The translations under genes were made by a program, and so were the position numbers. Below, one piece after another: positions 43,373 to 51,925 of a stretch of DNA of 64,000 nt. This stretch comes from a virus. Every line of letters begins with the position of its first letter. Position 1 is the first letter of the stretch. Under the pieces are notes generated by a model. The model was not told the origin of the DNA, did no database searches, and saw only the letters and a list, made by a program, of their open reading frames with translations. The stretch covers positions 62,001-126,000 of the IMG/VR virus record IMGVR_UViG_3300020416_000001; one strand, given 5' to 3'.

Positions 43373-43810
43373 ATGTCTCTAAATTACATAAAACCTGATG
43401 AAGAATTCTTTGGATGTATGAAACTTACATCTGGAGAGGAACTACTTGGGCGAATTGTTGTAGTAGAGGAGCACAAAGGTTTCTATTGTGCATTCATTCA
43501 AGACCCCGCTAAGGTTCACTCTAGTGAAAAAGTTATTGATGAAAAGCGGGCGGTCGCTGTAGGTCTCAAGAAATGGATGATCTTTTCTGATGAAGATTTC
43601 TTTATCATTCCTGAAGAAAGAATCATAACAATCGCGCCGATGTCGCACGACGCGGTTCTGATGTATAAGTTTTTTTGTAAGCAGGAACTCAAGAAAAATC
43701 CCGACGACCTCCCCGATTCGAGTATTGAACTGACTCAGGAAATGGGTCTGATCGGGAAAGTTGAAGAAGCAAGAAAGAAACTTGAACAACTCTTTAACGG
43801 TAATAGCTAA
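43373..43810 (+). CDS. conserved hypothetical protein with LSm-like N-terminus
   Basis: 145 residues. The start (FFGCMKLTSGEELLGRIVVV) and the later WMIFSDEDFFIIPEERIITI segment give an Sm/LSm-like strand pattern with a T-x-GEEL-x-G core. A helical C-terminal tail follows (LIGKVEEARKKLEQLF). The protein at 63624 has the same layout. One base after uvsW stop, so co-transcribed with it. Role unknown; RNA binding is speculative. Confidence 0.65.
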   Translation: MSLNYIKPDEEFFGCMKLTSGEELLGRIVVVEEHKGFYCAFIQDPAKVHSSEKVIDEKRAVAVGLKKWMIFSDEDFFIIPEERIITIAPMSHDAVLMYKFFCKQELKKNPDDLPDSSIELTQEMGLIGKVEEARKKLEQLFNGNS

Positions 43811-43883
43811 GTATATCCTTTGCAACCCTGACAGTGTTGATCATAATTGTTTTAGAGACCAATGTCAAGGGTATCAATAGATA

Positions 43884-43912
43884 TTGACGAGAACCCTGTT
43901 CTATGTTATGAT
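43884..43912 (+). promoter_or_regulatory. sigma70-like promoter before gp55 with inverted repeat in its spacer
   Basis: TTGACG at 43884, exact 17-nt spacer and TATGAT at 43907. The spacer contains the perfect inverted repeat AGAAC-CCT-GTTCT (43890-43902), operator-like. The nearest gene start is gp55 at 43937. This fits an early or middle promoter read by host RNA polymerase. Confidence 0.65.
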
Positions 43913-43936
43913 TTCATTATGAATTAACCATACCGT

Positions 43937-44419
43937 ATGGCGTTAATGGCACCAAGGCGAACCAAAAATCAGCACTATGTAGATAACCAGAAGTTCCTTG
44001 CTGCTATCGTGGATTACCGCGACCGTGTGGAGATTAGTAAAGTTCGCAATAAACCAAAACCTAGGATCAATGAATACATTGGAGAGTGTTTCCTAAAGAT
44101 CGCTACACACCTTTCATATAGACCTAACTTCATCAACTATATGTACAAGGAAGATATGATCTCAGATGGTATCGAGAACTGTGTACAGTACATTGACAAC
44201 TTTGATCCTGCTAAGAGTAAGAACCCTTTTGCATATTTTACTCAGATCGTTTACTATGCTTTCCTAAGAAGAATTGCTAAAGAGAAAAGACAGATGGATA
44301 TTAAGGATAAGATCATTGAGAAGTCTGGTTTCGATCAAGTATTCCATAGTGATGGTGATGGAGATACCGCTACACTGAATAGTATTAAGTCCCGTATTGA
44401 AATGAACAATCGTTACTAA
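43937..44419 (+). CDS. gp55: gp55 late sigma factor
   Basis: 160 residues (T4 gp55: 185). The block INEYIGECFLKIATHLSYRP followed by NFINYMYKEDMISDGIENCV and FAYFTQIVYYAFLRRIAKEK corresponds to sigma region 2, which reads the TATAAATA box. It directs host polymerase to late promoters with the gp45 clamp. An in-frame ATG at 43946 is an alternative start. Shares one base with the next gene. Confidence 0.93.
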   Translation: MALMAPRRTKNQHYVDNQKFLAAIVDYRDRVEISKVRNKPKPRINEYIGECFLKIATHLSYRPNFINYMYKEDMISDGIENCVQYIDNFDPAKSKNPFAYFTQIVYYAFLRRIAKEKRQMDIKDKIIEKSGFDQVFHSDGDGDTATLNSIKSRIEMNNRY

Positions 44420-45090
44420 TGATAGTAGAACAACTTGCAACCGTAATTCGATGTGCGGTTCTGGAGTTGGATGCTGTACGAGTTGAAACACCACAAGATT
44501 ATATCTTCAACGGTGATCTTGTAATTAAAAACGAGATCTATAAGTGTGAAGGTCTTCGTAAGTTACATCTTGAGATAGCAAAAACAAGTGCACTAGATGT
44601 ATTGCACTGTGTATTTTTTCCAGACTTTGAATACCCAATACCTATCTTCGGTGCTGACATCATCGCAACCAAGACAACAGTTACTGCTGCTATTGTAGAT
44701 GTATCTCCTGTACATAAATGCGGTAACATATATGCTAGTATAGCACCCTTAGCAAACTCGTATCATTTCTCTACGAATAGACCACTACCACTATGGGGTG
44801 AGATCTTCTCTCAATACTGTAAGTTTGTAAGGTTAAAGACAGAGAAAGAAAAATTAGACTTCGTTAACCTTGTCAATAATATACTGATGGTATATACAGA
44901 CTATGCCAAATCAGCACAAAGGGATGACAAGTGGGTGAATAATATGTTAAGATTGGATGACCAGATCTGGTACTGTAAATCCCAGAAACAAAACAAGAAG
45001 ACTCTCGCTGTTCTGAGTCAATGGTTCAATCCAGAATTTGCCAAGAGATACATCGACGAGATGCTCTTCGATACACCCAAGATCAAATGA
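44419..45090 (+). CDS. pcyA: ferredoxin-dependent bilin reductase, PcyA type
   Basis: 223 residues. KLHLEIA, VLHCVFFPDFEYPIPIFGAD, AAIVDVSPVH, LPLWGEIFS and WYCKSQKQNKKT run in the PcyA order. Catalytic positions of PcyA appear as Glu52, His63 and Asp80. It would reduce biliverdin to a phycobilin using ferredoxin; the LPxWG and YCxxQ features argue against PebS. A phage PcyX-type enzyme with altered product is possible. No heme oxygenase gene is seen in the window. TAATG overlap with gp55 and ATGA overlap with the next gene. Confidence 0.8.
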   Translation: MIVEQLATVIRCAVLELDAVRVETPQDYIFNGDLVIKNEIYKCEGLRKLHLEIAKTSALDVLHCVFFPDFEYPIPIFGADIIATKTTVTAAIVDVSPVHKCGNIYASIAPLANSYHFSTNRPLPLWGEIFSQYCKFVRLKTEKEKLDFVNLVNNILMVYTDYAKSAQRDDKWVNNMLRLDDQIWYCKSQKQNKKTLAVLSQWFNPEFAKRYIDEMLFDTPKIK

Positions 45091-45221
45091 ACGATTCAAC
45101 ATTGCAACGCATCGCAGATGCACTTGAGAGAATTGCTTCCTCTCTTGAACACCTTCACATTGAGGAGATTGAACACAACCACATTGAGGGTGACATTAAC
45201 ACACACGCTAAAACTTGGTAA
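45087..45221 (+). CDS. 44-residue hypothetical protein
   Basis: Starts at ATG 45087 in an ATGA overlap with the bilin reductase; the frame is open further upstream but inside that gene. A helical N-terminus (TLQRIADALERIASSLEHL) is followed by a His/Glu-rich segment (HIEEIEHNHIEGD). Ends TAATG with the next gene. Function unknown. Confidence 0.6.
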   Translation: MNDSTLQRIADALERIASSLEHLHIEEIEHNHIEGDINTHAKTW

Positions 45222-45439
45222 TGAGACTTACACAAAAACTAATCGATGAGATCCAGATTGCTCTACAGCATACCAAAAAGGATGGTACAGTAAACTGGAA
45301 AGACGGTGATGAGATTGAAGTCAGTGTTGCAGGTACGTTTGCTGCTGACAAGTTCATTGTCATCAACAATAGATCCAAGAAACCTTGGACACCATCAATC
45401 AATAGTACACACCACCCCGATTATAAAAAACCAGAATGA
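45221..45439 (+). CDS. 72-residue hypothetical protein
   Basis: From ATG 45221 (MRLTQKLIDEIQIALQH); a TTG six bases upstream is less likely. Contains a small beta segment (DEIEVSVAGTFAADKFIVIN) and a basic Pro-containing tail. Overlaps the gp47 start by four bases (ATGA). Function unknown. Confidence 0.62.
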   Translation: MRLTQKLIDEIQIALQHTKKDGTVNWKDGDEIEVSVAGTFAADKFIVINNRSKKPWTPSINSTHHPDYKKPE

Positions 45440-46482
45440 AAGTCCTACTAATTACAGATCAACATTTTGGTGTCCGTAATGATCATCCTGTATTCCTAGA
45501 AAAATACAGGCAGTTCTATACGAACACTGTGATTCCGTATATTAAGAGGAATAAGATTGACACGATCTTTTGTCTGGGCGATACCTTTGACAAGCGTAAG
45601 TCAATCAATTTTGCTTCTCTTGAAGCAGCACGTGATATGTGGTTTGATCCCCTGAGAGAAATGGGTGTCAAAGTAACTACCCTTATCGGTAACCACGACA
45701 TATACTATAAGAATACTTTACGTGTTAATGCACCCAATCATCTACTGGGTGAGTACGATAATATTACTGTCATAGATGAACCCACAGAAATAGAATACGG
45801 TGGTAAGAAGTTTATGTTCTTGCCGTGGATTTGTCCTGATGATAAAGAAAAATTTGGCGACGCAGTTGATAAGTCTGATGCTGATGTTCTTCTCGGACAT
45901 CTAGAACTAAATGGATTCGAAGCAATCCCAGGTCACGTGATGGAGCACGGAGAAGATCCTGCAAGGTATGAGAGGTTCCCTCTAGTTTGTACAGGTCACT
46001 ATCATATGAAATCTAGGAGAGGTAATATCCAATACCTAGGAAACCCGTACCAACTCTACTGGAATGATTACGGTCAGAGACGTGGATTCCACGTCCTAAA
46101 TACTGATACGTTGAAGTTAACATTTATACAAAACAAATACGATATTTTTTGCAAACTTTACTACGACGATTCTAGGAATGATTACGATGACATTCCTGAT
46201 CTCTCACAACTGAAAGGATCATTTGTTAAACTAATAGTACAGAACAGATCAAATCAAAAATGGTTTGATCGAATGATCAAAGCAATTCAACAGGCAGACG
46301 TAGCAGATCTAAAGATCATTGAGGATCTGACACTGGATGCACCCGAGGTCAAAGAAGATGTTAAGATGGAAGATACTATGAGTATCCTTGAAACTTACGT
46401 TATGGATCTTGAGGAAACTGTTGATAAGAAAAACGTCGTTAACATTCTGAAATCACTCTATGTCGAATCACTAAATCTTTAA
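45436..46482 (+). CDS. gp47: gp47 recombination endonuclease subunit (Mre11/SbcD-like)
   Basis: 348 residues (T4 gp47: 339). Metallophosphoesterase motifs in order: ITDQHFGVRND, CLGDTFDKR, IGNHDIYY, GHLELNG and CTGHYH. With gp46 it forms the Mre11-Rad50-like complex that resects double-strand ends for recombination-dependent replication and degrades host DNA. TAATG coupling to the next gene. Confidence 0.95.
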   Translation: MKVLLITDQHFGVRNDHPVFLEKYRQFYTNTVIPYIKRNKIDTIFCLGDTFDKRKSINFASLEAARDMWFDPLREMGVKVTTLIGNHDIYYKNTLRVNAPNHLLGEYDNITVIDEPTEIEYGGKKFMFLPWICPDDKEKFGDAVDKSDADVLLGHLELNGFEAIPGHVMEHGEDPARYERFPLVCTGHYHMKSRRGNIQYLGNPYQLYWNDYGQRRGFHVLNTDTLKLTFIQNKYDIFCKLYYDDSRNDYDDIPDLSQLKGSFVKLIVQNRSNQKWFDRMIKAIQQADVADLKIIEDLTLDAPEVKEDVKMEDTMSILETYVMDLEETVDKKNVVNILKSLYVESLNL

Positions 46483-46751
46483 TGTTCATTCTTACAGACG
46501 GAAAAACTGGTGGTGTCTATGCCGTAACTCCTAATGGGAAAAACGATCCCAAGGGTCCTAAGGCAGTGCAAATTTTCGTTGACAAAGATGATGCGATACG
46601 CTATAATTTAATGCTAGAGGCAAACGATTATGATCGTAAACTAGACGTGCTTGAGGTTGAGTTCGACCTCGTAGTACAGAACTGTCTAGCACATCGATAT
46701 GACTACGTTATTGTTAAACCTGATCAAGTGGTGGTTCCTCCAACCGATTAA
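46482..46751 (+). CDS. small hypothetical protein between gp47 and gp46
   Basis: 89 residues with a compact alpha/beta pattern (TDGKTGGVYAVTPNG, VQIFVDKDDAIRYNLMLEAN, YDYVIVKPDQVVV). The VFVDKDDA-Y-N pattern resembles small phage proteins found in T4 between 46 and 47. Function unknown; coupling to both recombination genes suggests co-expression. Confidence 0.65.
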   Translation: MFILTDGKTGGVYAVTPNGKNDPKGPKAVQIFVDKDDAIRYNLMLEANDYDRKLDVLEVEFDLVVQNCLAHRYDYVIVKPDQVVVPPTD

Positions 46752-46753
46752 TT

Positions 46754-48472
46754 ATGATTGTATTTGAGAAACTTCGATGGAGAAATTTCTTATCAACAGG
46801 ACAAAACTTCACTGAACTAGATCTCATCGACACATCCTCAACTCTTGTTGTGGGTAATAACGGTGCAGGTAAGTCCACGATGTTGGATGCTTTGTGCTTT
46901 GGACTCTTCAATAGACCTTTCCGTAAGGTTTCCAAGTCACAACTTGTTAATACTATTAATGAAAGAGATACGATTGTAGAAATAGATTTTAGTATTGGAT
47001 CTGTATCGTACAAAGTTGTACGAGGAATGAAACCCAATGTCTTCGAAATCTGGAGGAATGGTTCCCTCGTCGATCAGGACGCAGCGAATAGAGACTATCA
47101 AAAATACTTGGAGCAGAGCATACTTAAACTTAACTTCAAGTCTTTCACTCAGGTTGTTATTCTTGGTAGTTCAACTTTTGTTCCTTTTATGCAGTTGTCT
47201 GCACCGCATAGAAGAGAGGTTATCGAAGATCTGTTGGACATCCAAATCTTCTCGCAGATGAATATGCTGCTGAAGGAGAGAGTAAAAGATAATAGAGAAC
47301 AACTAAAAGAATGTGAGCATCAGTTACAACTTGCAGAACAAGCAATTACTTCTCAGAAGAGAACTGTTGATAAACTGTCTGCAGTAAATGATGAACGTAT
47401 CAATAGACAGCAACAAAAATTTAAGGACAACGAAGATAGGATGTTGGTAATCAAAGAAGAGATTGCTATCATCGAACAGCGTGTCATCGGACTCAAGTCT
47501 ATGCAAGAAGAGTTGATGAAGCACGAGAACCTTATGATGCAACAGAATAAGATCAAGGGCAAACTAGAAGACAAGAGTAAGAAGTTTGTCAAGGACAAAG
47601 CATTCTTTGAGACCAACTCAACCTGTCCTACTTGTTCTCAGGACATTGAAGAATCATTTAGAAATATGAAGGTTTCTATCTATACTAAAAAGCACGATGA
47701 TTTGCGTAGTGCAATTACAGAACTTGAAACACAGATTCAAGATACCCTAGAGATTAGTAGTAACATAAAGACTGAGACAGACAAGTTGTCTGAGGATCAG
47801 TTTGAGATCCGTCGTTTATATAATGAAGAAAAGAATCTGATGAAAGAGAACAGTGAGATCCTATCTCACGTACAGAAACTAAGCACACTGCCTGACATTA
47901 CTAAGGAGAAAGAACAACTCAAAATATTCCAAGAAACTTATGATGAGCGAGAAGAGTCTTGTTCAAAAGTTACAAAAGAAACTTTGGATTATAAACTAGT
48001 AGGAACTCTCCTCAAGGATGGTGGTATCAAGGCAAAGATTATCTCAAAGTATATTCCTATCATCAACCAGAGAATCAATAAGTATCTGGGAGAGATGGAC
48101 ACCTTTGTCAATTTTACCCTTGACGAAGAATTCTCTGAGGTGATAAAATCTCGCCATCGCGACAAGTTCTCCTATGCCTCATTCAGTGAGGGAGAGAAGC
48201 AGAAAATTGATCTGTCATTATTATTTACTTGGAGACACGTTGCGAAACTAAAAAACTCTGTTGCTACTAATCTGCTCATCCTAGATGAGGTGTTTGATTC
48301 ATCACTAGATAATCAAGCAACTGATGAACTCTTAAAAATTCTTAAGAGTTTAGGTAGCGAAACAAACTTCTTTGTTATCTCACACAAAGGTGAGGTTCTT
48401 GCAGACAAGTTTGAGAAACAAATCCGTTTCGAAAAGATCAACGGGTTCAGTAAATCCTTCACGTATGAGTAA
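46754..48472 (+). CDS. gp46: gp46 recombination endonuclease subunit (Rad50/SbcC-like)
   Basis: 572 residues (T4 gp46: 560). Walker A GNNGAGKS (34-41), long coiled-coil arms interrupted by the zinc hook CPTC (291-294), signature SFSEGEKQKIDLSLLF and Walker B LLILDEVFDSS. ATPase partner of gp47 in DNA end processing. Shares one base with the following oxygenase gene. Confidence 0.95.
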   Translation: MIVFEKLRWRNFLSTGQNFTELDLIDTSSTLVVGNNGAGKSTMLDALCFGLFNRPFRKVSKSQLVNTINERDTIVEIDFSIGSVSYKVVRGMKPNVFEIWRNGSLVDQDAANRDYQKYLEQSILKLNFKSFTQVVILGSSTFVPFMQLSAPHRREVIEDLLDIQIFSQMNMLLKERVKDNREQLKECEHQLQLAEQAITSQKRTVDKLSAVNDERINRQQQKFKDNEDRMLVIKEEIAIIEQRVIGLKSMQEELMKHENLMMQQNKIKGKLEDKSKKFVKDKAFFETNSTCPTCSQDIEESFRNMKVSIYTKKHDDLRSAITELETQIQDTLEISSNIKTETDKLSEDQFEIRRLYNEEKNLMKENSEILSHVQKLSTLPDITKEKEQLKIFQETYDEREESCSKVTKETLDYKLVGTLLKDGGIKAKIISKYIPIINQRINKYLGEMDTFVNFTLDEEFSEVIKSRHRDKFSYASFSEGEKQKIDLSLLFTWRHVAKLKNSVATNLLILDEVFDSSLDNQATDELLKILKSLGSETNFFVISHKGEVLADKFEKQIRFEKINGFSKSFTYE

Positions 48473-49050
48473 TGTTTAGTCATCCATTTTTTACCAATCC
48501 AGATGGGTATCCAAAGCACGCTGATTTGAAAGTAGATCTACTTGAATCACGTGACAAGATTATTCAAGACTTCAACATTTTCTATGGAACTGGGTACTCG
48601 ACTGTTCATACTAACCCTAACTATCATCTGGTATATCCAGAGTTTGCAGATTGGGTTCTATCGAATATTGAACCTTTTGACCACGAACTCAAAATACACC
48701 AGATGTGGGTCAACGTTAATCCGCACGGCGGGTTTCAAATGCGTCACAACCACGCAGACGCAGATATGGCAGGCACCTACTATCTCAAGGTCCCACCAGG
48801 GGATACTGGGGATATTTTCTTCTATCATCCTAGCAACGCTGTCGATACGCTAAATAGAATTCAACCATACTGGAACTATACACACTGTCAGATTCCTAGA
48901 GAACGAGACTTGTATTTCTGGCCAGGTTATCAGGACCACGAAGTCCGACAAAATTATGAGAATCAAGAACGATGGTCTATCAGTTTCACTCTGAAAATTC
49001 CACAGAAGATCCGAGAGATAAGATTTCCCAGTTTACCCAAGACTTCTTGA
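48472..49050 (+). CDS. 2OG-Fe(II) oxygenase family protein 1
   Basis: 192 residues. VNVNPHGGFQMRHNHADADM, then AGTYYLKVP, and the distal LYFWPGYQDHEVRQN ... RWSISFTLKI form the His-x-His/Asp...His...Arg layout of the phage 2OG-Fe(II) oxygenase family. Substrate unknown; candidates are nucleotides, DNA or proteins. TAATG with gp46 upstream; its stop overlaps a TTG start downstream. Confidence 0.78.
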   Translation: MFSHPFFTNPDGYPKHADLKVDLLESRDKIIQDFNIFYGTGYSTVHTNPNYHLVYPEFADWVLSNIEPFDHELKIHQMWVNVNPHGGFQMRHNHADADMAGTYYLKVPPGDTGDIFFYHPSNAVDTLNRIQPYWNYTHCQIPRERDLYFWPGYQDHEVRQNYENQERWSISFTLKIPQKIREIRFPSLPKTS

Positions 49051-49607
49051 ATCCTCTGACAAATGTTAAAGTAGAACTATTCCCTACTACACTCTATGTT
49101 TTTTCCCACCATAACTCAGCGATTGACAAAGAGATTGAAAACATACCTGACGATCCTGAGATACTATCCCACCTATCGCCAGGGGCAAAACCAAGTATTG
49201 TCGAAGGATCACATCAGGGTATGTACAGTCTTCAACTCTTCCGACGATATGAACTACCTGCCCTCAGTGAGTTCATACGCAACAGTATGGAGCAAGTTCT
49301 TCCAGACGCGAAAATTTTCCAGTCTTGGATAAATAGATTACCGAAGGGTGCGAAGCAAGAGGTACATACTCACGCAAATGCAGTTCTGTCTGGTATATAT
49401 TATCACAACACTACACCCGAGCAAGGTGGTATAGTGTTTATGAATCCCAATCCGTTCTCCAAGATGGCAATGTGGAATACTGAGGAAGGTAGGTTCTTCC
49501 CATCCACACCAAGAACATTAGTATTGTTTCCATCGTGGTTAGAACATAAGACATCGGAAAACAGATCAGATAAACTACGAGTCTCGATTGCATTCAATGC
49601 AAAGTAG
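49047..49607 (+). CDS. 2OG-Fe(II) oxygenase family protein 2
   Basis: 186 residues from TTG 49047, chosen because it makes a TTGA overlap with the upstream stop; an ATG in frame at 48972 would overlap the upstream oxygenase by 79 nt and add 25 residues not typical of the family. Motifs: SWINRLPKGAKQEVHTHANA, LSGIYYHN, LVLFPSWLEHKTSENRS and RVSIAFN. Probable iron ligands are in HTHAN and LEH. Paralogous to the proteins at 48472, 54168 and 56336. Confidence 0.78.
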   Translation: MNPLTNVKVELFPTTLYVFSHHNSAIDKEIENIPDDPEILSHLSPGAKPSIVEGSHQGMYSLQLFRRYELPALSEFIRNSMEQVLPDAKIFQSWINRLPKGAKQEVHTHANAVLSGIYYHNTTPEQGGIVFMNPNPFSKMAMWNTEEGRFFPSTPRTLVLFPSWLEHKTSENRSDKLRVSIAFNAK

Positions 49608-49629
49608 ACAGTTGACAAAGTGGCACACT

Positions 49630-49657
49630 AACCCTTCCATCTCGGTGGAGGGGTTTT
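49630..49657 (+). terminator. probable rho-independent terminator
   Basis: AACCCTTCCA, loop TCTCGG, TGGAGGGGTT (one G-T pair), followed by TT. Lies between the second oxygenase and the VWA protein, right after the motif AAGTGGCACAC that also precedes the hairpin at 51863. Confidence 0.6.
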
Positions 49658-49687
49658 ATAATATGTACATACGACACACGGAAACAA

Positions 49688-51853
49688 ATGACAGTAAACA
49701 AAGGAGTCAAAGGTACACTCGCTAAGTTGCTCGCAACTGAAGACCTTATCATTGAGCACAAGAATTGTCAGACTGCATCATTCGATGTCAAGCGTCGTGT
49801 TCTTACTCTTCCTATCTGGGACAAAGCAAGCGAAGAAGTTTACGATCTTCTAGTTGCACACGAGGTAGGTCACGCTTTGTTTACACCTTCAGAGTGGACA
49901 ACAGATCAGTTCAAGTGCCCTCAGTCCTATGTAAACGTTACTGAAGATGCACGTATCGAGAAGTTGATGAAGCGTAAGTATGCAGGTCTTCCTAAAACAT
50001 TCTACAGAGGTTACAAAGAACTCAACGACGATGACTTCTTCCAAGCAGAGAATCCTGAGAAGTGCAACCTAATCGACCGCATCAATCTTTTCTTCAAGAT
50101 CGGTAACTACAGAGATATTCCTTTCACTGCTGAAGAGAAAGTATTTGTAAAAGAGACTGGCGATGCAGAAACATTCCAAGAGTCTTGCGATGTTGCTCTC
50201 AAAGTTTTCAAGTATATGAAAGAAAAGCAGGAGCAAATGCAAGAGGTTGAGGTTCCTGCAGCACCTAAAGGTGCAGACCAAGGTGCTCCATCAGGTGACA
50301 CTGTTGAGTCTGAAGACAAGTCAGAGAACACAGCAGGCGAAGGCGACAAGTTTCAAGAAGACATCAATCCTGACGCTGACCTTGATGCACCTGTAGATGA
50401 GACAAACTCTCAGCAACCTACAATCGAGGAGCAGAGTGGTAATGAAGGTTCAGATTCAAAGAATCCTCTTGAGGCAATGACTGACAAAGCATTCCAAGAG
50501 GCAGTCAAGGATCTTGTAGAGAACACATACGACTCTGAGTACATCCAGATTCCTAAGATTGACACAAAAAATATGATCGTATCTTGGGAGAAACTAGTTG
50601 AGTTGTCTGAAGAGCACTGGAATGCAGCAATCGATGAGTACGAAGTTGCAGATCTTGCCAAGTCCAAGACTGACTACAACGAGTTCATCAAAAAATCTCA
50701 AAAGGAAATCAACTTCCTTGTTAAAGAGTTTGAGTGCCGTAAAGCAGCAGACTCCTATGCACGTCAACTTACATCTAAGACTGGTGTTCTTAACACGACT
50801 GTGTTGCACCAGTACAAGTACAACGATGACATCTTCAAGCGTGTGACTGTTGTACCTGACGGTAAGAACCACGGTATGATCTTCCTTCTCGACTGGTCAG
50901 GTTCTATGTCTAACTGCCTGTTCGATACTGCAAAGCAAGTCCTACAACTTGCACACTTCTGCAGAAAGATCAACATCCCATTCCGTTGCTATGCTTTCAA
51001 CTATGCTTGGAATGCATTCTATCCTGATAGACCACAAGATGAGCGTTTCACTCCTGCCTATGGAGACATCTCATTCTCTAACGGATTCTGTCTTGTAGAA
51101 ATGCTTTCTTCTGAAGCAAAGAAAAAAGCAGACTTCGAGCGTACTTGCTTGACATTCTGGAGAAACGTTGCATCTAACTGCAGCGACAGAGGTAACTGGT
51201 ATGGACGTTACTATCGTTTCAACCACTGCCCAGGTCTAGGTCTTAGTGGCACACCACTCCTAGAGTCTATTGCAGCAATGCACTCAGTCATCCCTCAGTT
51301 CAAAAAAGAGACTGGTGCTCAGAAAGTATCTCTCTCAGTTCTATCTGATGGAGAGGCAGGACCCTGCTCATTCTTCTGTGAGCGTGCTAACCTCTTCTCA
51401 GGCAGATTGTTCGAGAACACATACGGTCGTAGGTGCCAACTTCGTGACCGTAAGATCGGTAAGATCTATCAAAAGGAAGACAATCCTTCATACCAACTTC
51501 AGACATTCCTTGAGAACCTCAAGGACAGATTCCCTGAGGTAACTATCGTAGGTTTCCGTCTTGTAGCACCTAGAGATTCATACTCATACTTCCGTCAACT
51601 TGGTTTTATGGGTCAACTCAAGCGTGTAGATCTTGCACACAATAAGTTCAAGAAGGACAAGTTTGTACAGATCGATACTTCTAAGTACGATGTACTCTAT
51701 GTACTTCCTACAAACAACCTTGAAGAGTCCGAGTCTATCGAAGTCGAGGACGGTGCAGAGATCAAGCAGATCCGTGCTGCCTTCAAGAAACTTTACAAAG
51801 GCAAGAACAGCAACAAGAAGATGCTTTCTTCCCTCAGTAAGACAATCGCATAA
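49688..51853 (+). CDS. CobT-like VWA protein with N-terminal HEVGH metallopeptidase-type motif
   Basis: 721 residues. HEVGH at 58-62 with TEDARIE at ~85-91 as a likely third zinc ligand gives a zincin-type centre. Residues ~190-265 are an acidic low-complexity linker. A von Willebrand A domain begins near 395 with the MIDAS motif D402-W-S-G-S (DxSxS complete) and continues to VSLSVLSDGEAGP. CobT of the cobaltochelatase and other MoxR-associated VWA proteins share this layout. Adjacent cobS suggests they act together. Predicted cytoplasmic. Confidence 0.8.
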   Translation: MTVNKGVKGTLAKLLATEDLIIEHKNCQTASFDVKRRVLTLPIWDKASEEVYDLLVAHEVGHALFTPSEWTTDQFKCPQSYVNVTEDARIEKLMKRKYAGLPKTFYRGYKELNDDDFFQAENPEKCNLIDRINLFFKIGNYRDIPFTAEEKVFVKETGDAETFQESCDVALKVFKYMKEKQEQMQEVEVPAAPKGADQGAPSGDTVESEDKSENTAGEGDKFQEDINPDADLDAPVDETNSQQPTIEEQSGNEGSDSKNPLEAMTDKAFQEAVKDLVENTYDSEYIQIPKIDTKNMIVSWEKLVELSEEHWNAAIDEYEVADLAKSKTDYNEFIKKSQKEINFLVKEFECRKAADSYARQLTSKTGVLNTTVLHQYKYNDDIFKRVTVVPDGKNHGMIFLLDWSGSMSNCLFDTAKQVLQLAHFCRKINIPFRCYAFNYAWNAFYPDRPQDERFTPAYGDISFSNGFCLVEMLSSEAKKKADFERTCLTFWRNVASNCSDRGNWYGRYYRFNHCPGLGLSGTPLLESIAAMHSVIPQFKKETGAQKVSLSVLSDGEAGPCSFFCERANLFSGRLFENTYGRRCQLRDRKIGKIYQKEDNPSYQLQTFLENLKDRFPEVTIVGFRLVAPRDSYSYFRQLGFMGQLKRVDLAHNKFKKDKFVQIDTSKYDVLYVLPTNNLEESESIEVEDGAEIKQIRAAFKKLYKGKNSNKKMLSSLSKTIA

Positions 51854-51862
51854 GTGGCACAC

Positions 51863-51882
51863 GGACCTCCCATCCGTGGTCC
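51863..51882 (+). promoter_or_regulatory. hairpin in the cobS leader
   Basis: GGACC and GGTCC separated by a 10-nt loop, with no T tract, preceded by AAGTGGCACAC at 51852-51862. The same 11-mer occurs at 49618-49628 before the hairpin in front of the VWA gene. Confidence 0.35.
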
Positions 51883-51925
51883 ATCTGCTCTATACTTAAT
51901 TCATACAAACAAACACATAAAACAA

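Noticed and set aside
44419-45090. PebS (phycoerythrobilin synthase) as the identity of the bilin reductase
   Set aside because: The LPLWGEIFS and YCKSQKQNKKT segments and the AAIVDVSPVH block follow PcyA, not the known PebS pattern.
49612-49662. TTGACA and TATAAT as a sigma70 promoter before the VWA gene
   Set aside because: The two hexamers are 39 bases apart and separated by the terminator hairpin, so they do not form one promoter.
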